From Cytobacillus firmus (GTDB taxonomy: Bacteria; Bacillota; Bacilli; Bacillales; Cytobacillaceae): a DNA stretch of 64,000 bases. Made by a program: the position numbers and the translations under genes. The notes beneath the pieces are model-generated. The model was not told where the DNA came from. It saw only the letters and a list, made by a program, of their open reading frames with translations, and did not search any database. The stretch spans positions 2,491,501-2,555,500 of the forward strand of contig NZ_CP086235.1 of the NCBI RefSeq assembly GCF_023612095.1. The letters run 5' to 3'. Below are positions 9,380 to 17,559 of this stretch, piece by piece; position 1 is the stretch's first letter; each line of letters begins with the position of its first letter.

Positions 9380-10864
9380 TTATTTCATCGAGATCCATAC
9401 ACTCTTAACTTCTGTATAGTTATTAAGAGCGTAAGAGCCCATTTCACGGCCGATACCGGATTGCTTATAGCCGCCAAATGGAGATGCAGCATCGAAAGCG
9501 TTGTAGCAGTTCACCCAAACTGTACCAGCACGGAGTTTATTGGCCACATAGTGTGCATTTGCAACATCACGAGTCCAAACTCCTGCAGCTAATCCATATT
9601 CGCTGTTATTGGCACGGTTAATTAATTCGTCAATGTCATCATAAGGCATAGCCGAAATAACCGGTCCGAAGATTTCTTCCTTCGCAATTGTCATTTCGTC
9701 ATTAACATCTGCAAAGATAGTAGGGGATACGAAGTAACCTTGCTCCTGAGGCTTATCTCCTCCTGCTACAAGCTGAGCACCTTCGCTTAGGCCTTTTTCA
9801 ATGTATCCAAGAACTCGGTTTTGCTGCTCAGCAGATACAAGCGGGCCAATTTCTGTGTCAGCATGAATTCCGGCACCCTGCTTGATTTTTTTAGCATGTG
9901 AAGCCATGTCAGCTACAACATTATCAAACTGCTTCTTTTGAATGAAGACACGGGAGCCGGCACAGCAAACCTGTCCCTGGTTGAACATAACACCGTTTAG
10001 AGCTCCTGGAATTGCCTTTGACATATCAGCGTCCGGCAGGATAATGTTCGGAGACTTACCGCCAAGCTCAAGCGTAACCCGCTTTAAAGTCTTTGAAGCA
10101 TTGGACATAATCCGTTTACCTACTTCAGTAGAACCAGTAAATGCAATTTTATCTACCAGCGGATGGTCAACAAGCGGCTGGCCGGCTGTTTCTCCAAAAC
10201 CAGGGACAATATTGATAACCCCTGGCGGGAAGCCTGCCTGATCCATTAACTCAGCAAGATATAAAGCGGAAAGAGGTGTCTGCTCCGCTGGTTTAAGAAC
10301 AACCGTACATCCTGTTGCAAGGGCAGCACCCAGCTTCCACATAGCCATTAGAAGAGGGAAGTTCCAAGGGATGATTTGGCCCACTACACCAACAGCTTCA
10401 TGGCGGGTATAGTTAAAGAACGGCCCGCTGACAGGAATAGTCTGTCCCACAATTTTCGTAGACCAGCCAGCATAGTAGCGCATATGTTCAATTGCCAATG
10501 GAATATCGGCATTTGTTGTCTCACGGATTGGCTTTCCATTATCCAATGTCTCAAGCTGTGCTAATTCTTCACTATTTTCTTCCATAAGATCAGCAAGCTT
10601 GTACATCAGGCGGCTGCGCTTAGAAGCGCTCATTTTAGACCATTTGCCTTCATCAAAGGCCTTTCGGGCTGCTTTTACTGCCAGATCAATATCTTCTGCA
10701 CCGGCTTCGAAAACAGTAGCCAGAACTTCTCCTGTCGCCGGGTTATACGTATCAAACGTTTTCTGTGATTTGCTTTCTACAAATTCACCATTGATATATA
10801 ATTTCTTCTTACCGCTTAAGAACTTTTCTACCTTTTCTTTTAAACCTGCAGTTAATTGACTCAT
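9380..10864 (-). CDS. dhaS: NAD(P)+-dependent aldehyde dehydrogenase DhaS
   Basis: 494 residues, the length of B. subtilis DhaS (495). ALDH landmarks are present: PWNFP (166-170), the cofactor loop FTGSTEVGK (242-250), catalytic Glu in LELGGKSPN (E266), catalytic Cys in FNQGQVCCAGSR (C300), and EEIFGPV near the C-terminus. It oxidises aliphatic aldehydes to acids in the cytosol. ATG follows an AAGGAGG-type site. A good match to a cre (CcpA) site lies about 65 bp upstream, suggesting catabolite repression. It stands alone between terminators. Confidence 0.88.
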   Translation of the reverse strand: MSQLTAGLKEKVEKFLSGKKKLYINGEFVESKSQKTFDTYNPATGEVLATVFEAGAEDIDLAVKAARKAFDEGKWSKMSASKRSRLMYKLADLMEENSEELAQLETLDNGKPIRETTNADIPLAIEHMRYYAGWSTKIVGQTIPVSGPFFNYTRHEAVGVVGQIIPWNFPLLMAMWKLGAALATGCTVVLKPAEQTPLSALYLAELMDQAGFPPGVINIVPGFGETAGQPLVDHPLVDKIAFTGSTEVGKRIMSNASKTLKRVTLELGGKSPNIILPDADMSKAIPGALNGVMFNQGQVCCAGSRVFIQKKQFDNVVADMASHAKKIKQGAGIHADTEIGPLVSAEQQNRVLGYIEKGLSEGAQLVAGGDKPQEQGYFVSPTIFADVNDEMTIAKEEIFGPVISAMPYDDIDELINRANNSEYGLAAGVWTRDVANAHYVANKLRAGTVWVNCYNAFDAASPFGGYKQSGIGREMGSYALNNYTEVKSVWISMK

Positions 10865-10928
10865 ATAATTCCTCCTTAAAATAGCAGTCTATGTATTTCC
10901 TTGCAGCAAAACCTAGAAAGAATACTAT

Positions 10929-10942
10929 TGGTAACGCTTACA
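10929..10942 (-). promoter_or_regulatory. Candidate cre (CcpA) site upstream of dhaS
   Basis: Minus strand TGTAAGCGTTACCA matches 13 of 14 positions of the cre consensus TGWAANCGNTNWCA. It lies 65 bp upstream of the dhaS start. Confidence 0.5.
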
Positions 10943-11039
10943 ACATTACTTTAACATTAATAAAAATATAAAATCAACTCTGAATTAAAATAATTTTCAG
11001 ATAATGTTCGACAAGCTTCTCCATTTACAACAAAAAAAT

Positions 11040-11065
11040 AGCATACCGGATATCTCCAGTATGCT
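11040..11065 (-). terminator. Terminator of the nucleoside permease gene
   Basis: Imperfect hairpin AGCATAC-c-GGA / TCC-a-GTATGCT, with a T run on the minus-strand side. Confidence 0.75.
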
Positions 11066-11074
11066 ATCAGACTA

Positions 11075-12292
11075 TTAAATTAACATTCCTGCAATCGCTG
11101 CACTTAATAGAGAGGCAAGAGCTCCAGCTATTACAGCACGGATGCCCAGCTTGGCAATATCATTCCTGCGGTCAGGAGCAAGGTTGCCGAGGCCTCCGAG
11201 AAGGATGGCCATAGAAGAAATATTTGCAAATCCGCAAAGCGCGAAGCTGACAACTGCAACAGTCTTAGGAGACAAATTGCTGATTTCAGGAGCAAAGGCT
11301 GAGTAAGCAACGAATTCATTCAGCACAAGCTTTTGGCCGATGTAGCCGCCAGCCTGCACCGCTTCAGCCCATGGAACACCTACTGCAAATGCAATCGGGG
11401 CAAAAATAAAGCCAAGAATCATTTCAAGTGTTATGTTTTCAAGACCGAAAAGTCCGCCTGCAAAACCAATGATTCCATTGATTAACGCAACTAAAGCGAT
11501 AAAAGCAAGAAGCATGGCACCAATATTCAAGGCAAGCATTAAACCATCGCTCGCTCCCCGGGCCGCAGCATCTACGATATTGACAGATTGTGTATCTTTT
11601 TCAATGTTAATATCATCTGTTGTTTCTGATTTTTCAGTTTCAGGGATCATTATTTTAGCCATAACAAGACCTGCAGGTGCTGCCATAAAGCTTGCTGCAA
11701 GCAGGTATTCCAGTGGAACACCAAGCAATGAATAACCAATCAGAACTGAACCGGCTACGGAAGCCAAACCACCGGTCATGACAGCAAATAATTCCGACTT
11801 TGTCATTTTGCTGATGAAAGGGCGCACGATAAGAGGTGCCTCTGTCTGTCCGACAAAAATATTGGCAGCAGCAGAAATCGATTCTGCTTTACTTGTTCCA
11901 AGCAGCTTAGCTAGACCTCCGCCAATGACTTTAATAATGATTTGCATGATCCCTGTATAATATAGAACAGAGATTAGGGAAGAGAAGAAGATAACAACAG
12001 TCAAGACCTGGAATGCAAATACAAATCCAACACCTGAACCTTCCTGAAATAATCCTCCAAAGAGGAAATTAACTCCTTCATTGGCGTAACTCACAATGTC
12101 ATTTACTGCAAAAGTTAATTTTTCCAGTGCCTTTTTCCCAAGATCCCATTTAAGTACGGCAAACGCAAAGGCAAACTGAATGGCAAGACCGCCAAGAATT
12201 GTGCGTAAATTGATCGCTTTACGATTGGATGAAAGAAGGAAAGCTATTCCCAATACGGTCACGACCCCGAATATACCCCAGATAAAACTCAT
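11075..12292 (-). CDS. nupC: NupC-type concentrative nucleoside transporter (CNT family)
   Basis: 405 residues, very hydrophobic, with about ten membrane segments. CNT family signatures are visible: GQTEAPLIVRPF (substrate-site region), then VMTGGLASVAGSVL, and EFVAYSAFAP and CGFANISSMAILLGG in the second half. It imports nucleosides with H+ or Na+. Length and motifs match B. subtilis NupC-like carriers. ATG follows GAGGTG. A SigA-like promoter and an overlapping cre-like palindrome lie upstream. It is a single gene; which nucleosides it takes cannot be read from sequence. Confidence 0.88.
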   Translation of the reverse strand: MSFIWGIFGVVTVLGIAFLLSSNRKAINLRTILGGLAIQFAFAFAVLKWDLGKKALEKLTFAVNDIVSYANEGVNFLFGGLFQEGSGVGFVFAFQVLTVVIFFSSLISVLYYTGIMQIIIKVIGGGLAKLLGTSKAESISAAANIFVGQTEAPLIVRPFISKMTKSELFAVMTGGLASVAGSVLIGYSLLGVPLEYLLAASFMAAPAGLVMAKIMIPETEKSETTDDINIEKDTQSVNIVDAAARGASDGLMLALNIGAMLLAFIALVALINGIIGFAGGLFGLENITLEMILGFIFAPIAFAVGVPWAEAVQAGGYIGQKLVLNEFVAYSAFAPEISNLSPKTVAVVSFALCGFANISSMAILLGGLGNLAPDRRNDIAKLGIRAVIAGALASLLSAAIAGMLI

Positions 12293-12319
12293 TTTGACAC
12301 CTCATTTGTTGAATTTAGA

Positions 12320-12348
12320 ATAATGTAAACGTTTTTACAGAACGTCAA
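12320..12348 (-). promoter_or_regulatory. Promoter with overlapping cre-like operator for nupC
   Basis: Minus strand TTGACG, 17-bp spacer, CATTAT. The interrupted palindrome TGTAAACGTTTTTACA at 12324-12339 covers the -10 and spacer and matches 13 of 14 cre positions on the plus strand. Confidence 0.5.
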
Positions 12349-12490
12349 AATATAGACCTCTTAGCAAAGAGGTAGGTGAATAGACGTCAGACATCTAACT
12401 TGATTACATGTCCATTTTAACATGAATCCGTTTGCAGTAAAGAGTTTTTTTCTTACCAAATTAATTTGGATGATTAATCTCCTATTTTTG

Positions 12491-12520
12491 TTCACATTTT
12501 CGGCGATTTTTCGATATAAT
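12491..12520 (+). promoter_or_regulatory. SigA-type promoter for the yjcZ-like gene
   Basis: TTCACA, 18-bp spacer, perfect TATAAT at 12515-12520, about 80 bp before the ATG at 12600. Confidence 0.5.
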
Positions 12521-12599
12521 TTTTTTCCTCTGTTACATCTGCCCATTCGGGACAAACATCATGTTCATACACTGTCACTAGATGTCAGGAGGTGTTAGA

Positions 12600-12695
12600 A
12601 TGGGTGCAGGCGCAGGATATGGCGGCGGATTTGCTTTAATCGTTGTCCTGTTTATACTTCTAATCATTGTTGGTGCTGCTTACGTAGGCTGGTAA
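12600..12695 (+). CDS. YjcZ family sporulation protein
   Basis: A 31-residue peptide: a glycine-rich start ([11 protein letters not shown]) followed by a single hydrophobic helix and the terminal GAAYVGW. This is the hallmark of the YjcZ/YhjR-like small sporulation proteins of Bacillus. The start is fixed by a strong CAGGAGGTG site 8 bases upstream. It presumably inserts into a membrane; its molecular role is unknown. Confidence 0.85.
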   Translation: MGAGAGYGGGFALIVVLFILLIIVGAAYVGW

Positions 12696-12728
12696 AATTA
12701 GTGGACAATTGAACAATAAAAGCTGCTT

Positions 12729-12758
12729 AAAATCTGCCTTTATCAGGGCAGATTTTTT
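12729..12758 (+). terminator. Terminator after yjcZ-like gene
   Basis: Stem AAAATCTGCC / GGCAGATTTT followed by a T run. Confidence 0.8.
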
Positions 12759-12850
12759 GTTTTTCAGACATTCCCTTGATTTGAATCGTATGATAATCGG
12801 TTTAATGTCCAAAATAAGGATAGTTCTTATTTTAGAAGGAGGGATTCTGA

Positions 12851-13066
12851 ATGAATAAGAAGGACAATAATAATGGCACAAATATTGCAGGCAGATATTA
12901 TGAGGCTGAGGATTATAAAAGAAATGATCAGCTTTCATCAGGTCTCGCAATGACTCATGAGCAAGTAAGTGATACCTATATGGAAGGCCAGGCGGATGCG
13001 GTTATTGAAGACGTTGTTGGGGTGGATATTTCCATACCGCGCAAAGGGTATGATGAAAGCCATTAA
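12851..13066 (+). CDS. YozQ-like small protein (DUF4025 family)
   Basis: 71 residues, acidic and hydrophilic. The patterns AGRYYEAEDYKRNDQL, SGLAMTHEQVSDTYMEG and the terminal SIPRKGYDESH match the YozQ/DUF4025 family of spore-forming bacilli. Function is unknown. AAGGAGGG lies just upstream of the ATG. It is a single gene ended by a hairpin at 13089. Confidence 0.75.
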   Translation: MNKKDNNNGTNIAGRYYEAEDYKRNDQLSSGLAMTHEQVSDTYMEGQADAVIEDVVGVDISIPRKGYDESH

Positions 13067-13088
13067 TTGAAAAAAAGCAAAACACGTT

Positions 13089-13134
13089 GATCGTCATTTC
13101 CGAGTGCATTTTGCCAGGGCATGGCGATCTTTTT
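13089..13134 (+). terminator. Terminator after yozQ-like gene
   Basis: GATCGtCAT pairs with ATGgCGATC around a 23-nt loop, followed by TTTTT. Confidence 0.6.
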
Positions 13135-13222
13135 GTGTTTAAAACTGCACTGCGTAAGGTAATGGTTTAGAACAGCAAATTCGAGGAATATTCTTACTAA
13201 TAGTAAAGAAGGGGGCAGGAGG

Positions 13223-13963
13223 ATGGAGAATGCACTTGAGATAACAGGGCACAGACCTTTTCCACTGCCTGATAGGCCGTGGGTGATGGAGCAGATATGG
13301 AATGATGTTCTGTTTGCTCATTGGCCTGTGCCTGCAGAAATAATGGAGAAGCACATTCCGCCACAGTTAACGTTAGATACATTTAACGGAAAAGCCTGGA
13401 TTGGAATAGTCCCTTTCTGGATCAGCAGAATGAGAGTCCGCGGCTTGCCGCCATTGCCAATGATGAAATCAATGAATGAACTGAATGTAAGAACATATGC
13501 AGAGTATGGGGGAAGGAAAGGTGTTTATTTTTTCAGCTTGGATGCGGACAATCTTTTAGCGGTAACAGGAGCCAGATTGCTGTATTTCCTTCCCTATGTG
13601 AATGCCGAAATGCAAGTGGATAAATCAGCAGGAATCATTAATTATGAAAGCAGGCGGAAAAACGATAATAAAGAGATCGGACAGTTCAAAGCTCAATATA
13701 AACCGGAATCCAGCCCTTTTAATTCACAGAAAGGGTCACTTGATGAATGGCTGACTGAAAGGTATTGCCTATGGGTAACAAAAGGTGATCACGTTTTTCG
13801 CGGGGATATTCATCATACAAAATGGCAGCTGCATAATGCTTCCTGTTCGATATACGAGAATACAATGGCAGCTTTTTTGCCCGGCGAGTACTTAATGGAA
13901 GAACCGATTTTACACTACTCTCCTCAAAAACATGCCTATTTTTGGCCTTTAAAGAAGGAGTAG
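13223..13963 (+). CDS. YqjF-like DUF2071 family protein
   Basis: 246 residues of the DUF2071 (YqjF) family. Recognisable segments are FAHWPVPAEIMEKHIPPQL near the N-terminus, AWIGIVPFWISRMRVRGLPP in the middle, NVRTYAEYGGRKGVYFFSLD, and a basic C-terminal end. The fold is related to acetoacetate decarboxylase-like beta barrels; activity is not established. A GGGGG and an AGGAGG precede the ATG. It converges with a small minus-strand gene 23 bp away, with no clear terminator between. Confidence 0.85.
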   Translation: MENALEITGHRPFPLPDRPWVMEQIWNDVLFAHWPVPAEIMEKHIPPQLTLDTFNGKAWIGIVPFWISRMRVRGLPPLPMMKSMNELNVRTYAEYGGRKGVYFFSLDADNLLAVTGARLLYFLPYVNAEMQVDKSAGIINYESRRKNDNKEIGQFKAQYKPESSPFNSQKGSLDEWLTERYCLWVTKGDHVFRGDIHHTKWQLHNASCSIYENTMAAFLPGEYLMEEPILHYSPQKHAYFWPLKKE

Positions 13964-13986
13964 AATGAAGCTGCACATTAAATATT

Positions 13987-14124
13987 TCATTTCCTGCCAT
14001 AATTTTCTGCCAGCATTCTTTTTACTTCGTTGTATGATAAGCCGGATTGACTATTCAGCCTTTTCACTTCATCAATATCAGTTCCTGCAATAGTAAGGTT
14101 TTTTTTCTTCTGTTGGCGGACCAT
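13987..14124 (-). CDS. Small basic protein, unrecognised (spore-protein-like)
   Basis: 45 residues, MVRQQKKKNLTIAGTDIDEV at the start, then KRLNSQSGLSYNEVKRMLA and a terminal YGRK. The AGTDxxEVKRxNxQSG pattern recalls gamma-type small acid-soluble spore proteins or short phage-style regulators, but I cannot assign it. An AGGAGG site lies 8 bases upstream of the ATG, so it is very likely expressed. Confidence 0.65.
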   Translation of the reverse strand: MVRQQKKKNLTIAGTDIDEVKRLNSQSGLSYNEVKRMLAENYGRK

Positions 14125-14212
14125 TAAACAGCCTCCTCATCAAATTTGTTTAAACCTTTTCAATAATTTTCCCGTTTCTTGTCCATACTAAGAAAAAAAG
14201 GGGGCGTTTCCA

Positions 14213-14395
14213 ATTTTTTTCAATAAAAAAGGCCAAGATGATAAGCCAGAGGTTGTAATGCTCGACACAGAGGTGTATTCCTGTAACAGCTGTAATGGCT
14301 GGATGAGAAAAGATTTTGTCTCTTCAGACTTAAAATGCCCATTATGCGGTGATGAAACAACTGTCGAAATGAGGGAATTGCCTCAAATTTTATAA
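14213..14395 (+). CDS. YdjO-like cold-inducible zinc-ribbon protein, probable ATT start
   Basis: 60 residues with two CxxC knuckles (SCNSCNGWMRKDF and KCPLCGDE) and the terminal MRELPQIL typical of the YdjO family. The only in-frame ATG (14273) would remove a third of the protein. The best-placed initiation codon is ATT at 14213, 8 bases after AAGGGGG, giving a (M)FFNKKGQDD start like that of homologues as I recall them. It is a small cytoplasmic zinc protein, function unknown. The gene is certain; the non-canonical start is inferred. Confidence 0.75.
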   Translation: MFFNKKGQDDKPEVVMLDTEVYSCNSCNGWMRKDFVSSDLKCPLCGDETTVEMRELPQIL

Positions 14396-14407
14396 TCAGC
14401 ATATAGA

Positions 14408-14447
14408 GAAAGACTGTTGTTTCTAACCTAACAGTCTTTCTTTATTT
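14408..14447. terminator. Bidirectional terminator
   Basis: Perfect 11-bp stem GAAAGACTGTT / AACAGTCTTTC between the ydjO-like and splA-like genes. Confidence 0.8.
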
Positions 14448-14451
14448 GACT

Positions 14452-14694
14452 TCAGTAATCTCCATATAACTCTTGAAAAGCCTCTTCTGCATCCTTTTCA
14501 GAAGAGAACAGGGCATCGTCTTCTTCTATTAAATGGAAGGACTCATTAAGAAAGAGGGCAACTGCATTAGGATCTTTTGGATGCGGAACAATTTCGGCAG
14601 GCCTTACATTTGCTACACTGGGAGTGTGAGGATTATGGTAAATGACATATACCTCATCTCCTGTTTTTACTTTTTTAGGATCTATTGTTTCCAT
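14452..14694 (-). CDS. splA: SplA-domain transcriptional regulator
   Basis: 80 residues. The core GDEVYVIYHNPHTPSVANVR, AEIVPHP and VALFLNESFHLIEEDDALF match SplA, the TRAP-like negative regulator of the spore photoproduct lyase (splAB) operon in B. subtilis. ATG 14694 is chosen because the ATG 15 bases upstream precedes the GGGGAGTGA ribosome site. No splB (radical SAM lyase) lies next to it in this window, so it is an orphan here and may act in trans or on another target. Confidence 0.75.
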   Translation of the reverse strand: METIDPKKVKTGDEVYVIYHNPHTPSVANVRPAEIVPHPKDPNAVALFLNESFHLIEEDDALFSSEKDAEEAFQELYGDY

Positions 14695-14848
14695 GGTTTC
14701 ACTCCCCATTTAAAGGTTTTCAAGCATCTTTCTATAAGTTTTCTCTCCTCAGTGATCTAATATTCAGCCATATAAATCCTTTTCCATTTTGAAAGTTTTT
14801 AATCAAAATCGAGTAAAACTGAACACCAGCTGATTAAAAAATTGAAAA

Positions 14849-14872
14849 CCCCCTCTGATAACAGAGGGGGCC
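14849..14872 (-). terminator. Terminator of the first pepF gene
   Basis: Stem CCCCCTCTG / CAGAGGGGG, 4-nt loop, T tail on the minus strand. Confidence 0.85.
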
Positions 14873-14876
14873 CATC

Positions 14877-16691
14877 TTATTCATAGCTGTTTTCCAATTC
14901 ATCCACCAATGATCCAACATAGCTTACTGCTTTGCGGATCGGATCTGGCTTAGACATATCAATACCGGCACTCTTAAGGAGATCAAGCGGTTTTTTTGTT
15001 CCTCCGGCTTTAAGGACATCAAGCCAGCGGTCGACAGCAGGCTGGCCTTCCTCCTGGATGCTTTGTGCCATGGCAGTGGAAGCAGTTAAACCGGCTGAAT
15101 AGGTATATGGGTAAAGTCCCATGTAATAGTGAGGCTGTCTCATCCAGGTTAAAGCGGCCCTTGCATCTAATTCAACCGAATCTCCCCAGAATTCAGCAAG
15201 TGTGTCATATTTTTGAGCTGAAAGTGTTTTTGCCGTTAACGGGACTCCCTGTTCAGCCAGACGATATACTCTTCGCTGGTATTCTCCTTCGAGCAGGTGT
15301 GTAACAAAGTTGTGATAGTAAGTTCCAAGCAGTTGAAGAATCACCCAGCGCTTCATTCTCTTATCTTCAGTACCCGCCATTAAATGCTGGCCAAGCAGCA
15401 TTTCGTTAAGTGTAGAGGGTGCTTCGACAAAATAGGTTGAAGGGCGGGTATTCATGATACGCTGATATTTATTGGCCAAATAAAAATGACCCGCATGACC
15501 AAGCTCATGAGCGAGAACAAATGCACCGCGCATCGTGTCTGTCCATGTAATCAGGATGAATGGATGGGAACCGTATGGACTTGCACAAAAAGCGCCTGTG
15601 GATTTTCCGACGTTATCAGCTAAATCAACCCACCGTTCTGACAGGCCTTTCTCCATAATATCCGTATATTCCGGGCCCATTACTTTAAGAGCCTCCAAAA
15701 TGACTTCGGATGCTTTTTCATATGTTGTTTCCGGATTGAACTCTGGATCAAGAGGAGCCTTCAGGTCACAAAAAAGCATTTTATCCAATCCCAGGACTTT
15801 TTTCTTCAGCTGAGCATATCTGCGCATATGGGGAGCAAGCTCTTTTTGGATAATGTCCAGCTGATTGTTATACATTTCCTCTGTTACATGCTGGGAATCG
15901 AGAAGCATTTGTGTGACTGAGCTGTATTTTCTCAGCTTCGAAAGCGCAACCTGCTTTTTCACCTCAGCAGAATAAGCAGAAGCAAATGTATTCTTGTAGT
16001 TTTCCAATGAATCTGTAAATGAAGCATATGCATTCCGCCTGATGGTGTTATCCGGTGAAAACTCATAACGATCCTCGTAAAGAGCAAAAGAGTTTGGTAA
16101 TTCGTTTCCTTTACTGTCTTTAAATGAGGCAAATGGCATGTCTGCAAGTTTTGCAGCCTGATAAATTGTATAAGGAGCACCAAATACTTCTCCCATTGCA
16201 GCCAGCGCTTCTTCCGTCTCAGGAGAAAGTCTGTGCTTCTTAGTTTCAAGCAGATCTTTCAGCCCGTTTCTGAATGGTTCAAGGCCGCTTTCTTCCGTTA
16301 TGTATTTTTCAATTGTACCATCAGGCAGAGATAATAATTCAGAATCAATAAAAGATAGAGCGGAAGCGGCTTTTGCTCTTAAGGAGGCTATTCGTGATGA
16401 GTTAGCCTGATTGTCGGGATTTGTGCCATCTTCTGACTGGCGCAAGCTTGCATATGTGCCGGCCTGGACAAGACGGATAGAAAGCTTTTCCTGAGCGGAA
16501 AGACAGCCAAGCAGCCCCTGCGGACCTTCATGGAGTTTTCCTTTGTATTGGTCAAAAACAGCAAGATCCTCTTCAATACTCCTTATCTCTTTATGCCAAT
16601 CTTCCTCTAATGCAAATAAATCCTCCACTTTCCATGTTCGCTCTTTAGGTACCTCAAGACGTTTTAATCTGGATATTACGGTTTGAACCAT
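14877..16691 (-). CDS. Oligoendopeptidase F family metallopeptidase (M3B), copy 1
   Basis: 604 residues. The zinc motif is LAHELGHAGHF (HExxH), with the third ligand Glu downstream in FVEAPSTLNEMLLGQ. The N-terminal helical domain starts with a TWKVEDLFALEEDWH segment typical of PepF. It hydrolyses short peptides in the cytosol. It belongs to the same family as the gene at 57733 but differs clearly: HELGHAGH here, HECGHGVH there, and no close identity. ATG follows GGAGGG. A MITE-like repeat lies 130 bp upstream of the start. It is monocistronic. Confidence 0.9.
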   Translation of the reverse strand: MVQTVISRLKRLEVPKERTWKVEDLFALEEDWHKEIRSIEEDLAVFDQYKGKLHEGPQGLLGCLSAQEKLSIRLVQAGTYASLRQSEDGTNPDNQANSSRIASLRAKAASALSFIDSELLSLPDGTIEKYITEESGLEPFRNGLKDLLETKKHRLSPETEEALAAMGEVFGAPYTIYQAAKLADMPFASFKDSKGNELPNSFALYEDRYEFSPDNTIRRNAYASFTDSLENYKNTFASAYSAEVKKQVALSKLRKYSSVTQMLLDSQHVTEEMYNNQLDIIQKELAPHMRRYAQLKKKVLGLDKMLFCDLKAPLDPEFNPETTYEKASEVILEALKVMGPEYTDIMEKGLSERWVDLADNVGKSTGAFCASPYGSHPFILITWTDTMRGAFVLAHELGHAGHFYLANKYQRIMNTRPSTYFVEAPSTLNEMLLGQHLMAGTEDKRMKRWVILQLLGTYYHNFVTHLLEGEYQRRVYRLAEQGVPLTAKTLSAQKYDTLAEFWGDSVELDARAALTWMRQPHYYMGLYPYTYSAGLTASTAMAQSIQEEGQPAVDRWLDVLKAGGTKKPLDLLKSAGIDMSKPDPIRKAVSYVGSLVDELENSYE

Positions 16692-16820
16692 ATATCGTTC
16701 CCTCCTATTTCGATTCTCTAAATAAAGAGATTATGGAACAATTATACAGGAAGAGTGAATATATTTATAGATTTTTCAAATAATTTTATATTGTTCTGCA
16801 ATAGCTTAGCTTTTTTTAAT

Positions 16821-17104
16821 AAGGCTCTTTCGTTAAATTGTTGTTTTTCAATTATCAATGTTGTCCGTTGATTTCCGCTCCAGGATGCTCAGCGAACCAC
16901 GGGGCGGGCGGTGAGCCTCCTCGACGCTGCGCGTCTGTGGGGTCTCACCTGTCCCGCTACTCCCGTAGGACTTTGAATATGCTACCTTGAGTAAACACCG
17001 CACGAAGAAAATGCGAATGCATTTTCGAGGATCTCGCACCTTCCGCTACAATCAACTCAGTAAATATAATTATAAATAGCAACAAACTTTGCGAAAACAG
17101 CCTT
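16821..17104 (+). repeat. MITE-like repeat, copy 1
   Basis: 284 bp bounded by AAGGCTCTTT and AAACAGCCTT. It shares a long, strongly conserved core with 57413-57697 (CCGTTGATTTCCGCT start, GGGGTCTCACCTGTCCCGCT and CAATCAACTCAG near the end). The core folds strongly: GGTGAG pairs with CTCACC around a GACGC/GCGTC stem. Related GC-rich repeats beginning GTTGATTTCCGCT are common in Bacillaceae genomes. No coding capacity. Confidence 0.85.
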
Positions 17105-17116
17105 AATAAAATAAAA

Positions 17117-17143
17117 AGCGGAAGGACCAGGAAGCCTTCCGCT
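17117..17143 (-). terminator. Terminator of the YhfH-like gene
   Basis: Stem AGCGGAAGG / CCTTCCGCT with T-rich sequence after it on the minus strand. Confidence 0.8.
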
Positions 17144-17150
17144 GATTGTG

Positions 17151-17285
17151 TTATTCCATTTTCTTTGACAGACAGCGATCACATTCCATTAAGTATGATT
17201 CAGCCTGTTCCTTTACTGTTTGGCCACACTCGGGACATACCTTTTTGGGAAGTGTTCTGAAGAATTCAACCGGACTTTTAATCAT
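17151..17285 (-). CDS. YhfH-like small zinc-ribbon protein
   Basis: 44 residues: SPVEFFRTLPKKVCPECG at the start and a second CxxC in MECDRCLSKKM. Two CxxC pairs about 20 residues apart predict one zinc ribbon. The FFR-LPxKxCPxCG opening matches the YhfH family. AAAGGAGG lies just upstream of the ATG. Function unknown. Confidence 0.75.
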   Translation of the reverse strand: MIKSPVEFFRTLPKKVCPECGQTVKEQAESYLMECDRCLSKKME

Positions 17286-17559
17286 TACTTATTCCTCCTT
17301 TTTATAATACAGTTTATTTTATTTCCTTCTGTTGTAGTACAGTATATACTAAATTTATTTTAATGTGAAGTATTTTGATTAAATTTTTAAAAAATTTAAT
17401 TTATTATTTAGTCAGACAAAAAACGGGTTAAAATCTGCTCTTAAGCTTGCCAGTTTTAATGAGCTTAAGACTTTATTTCCGCCAGCCTCTTCCATGGTAC
17501 TGATGATTCCATTACAATCATATTGTATAAAGTAAAAATGAGGGGGCTAAAAGCCTGCA

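Noticed and set aside
16850..17045. Protein-coding ORFs inside the MITE-like repeats
   Set aside because: Open frames cross both copies but lack ribosome sites and are not conserved in frame between the copies; the element is non-coding.
17440..17469. CTTAAGCT / AGCTTAAG inverted repeat upstream of the histidine kinase
   Set aside because: It has only 8-bp AT-rich arms, no T run and no fit to a known operator; it could easily arise by chance.
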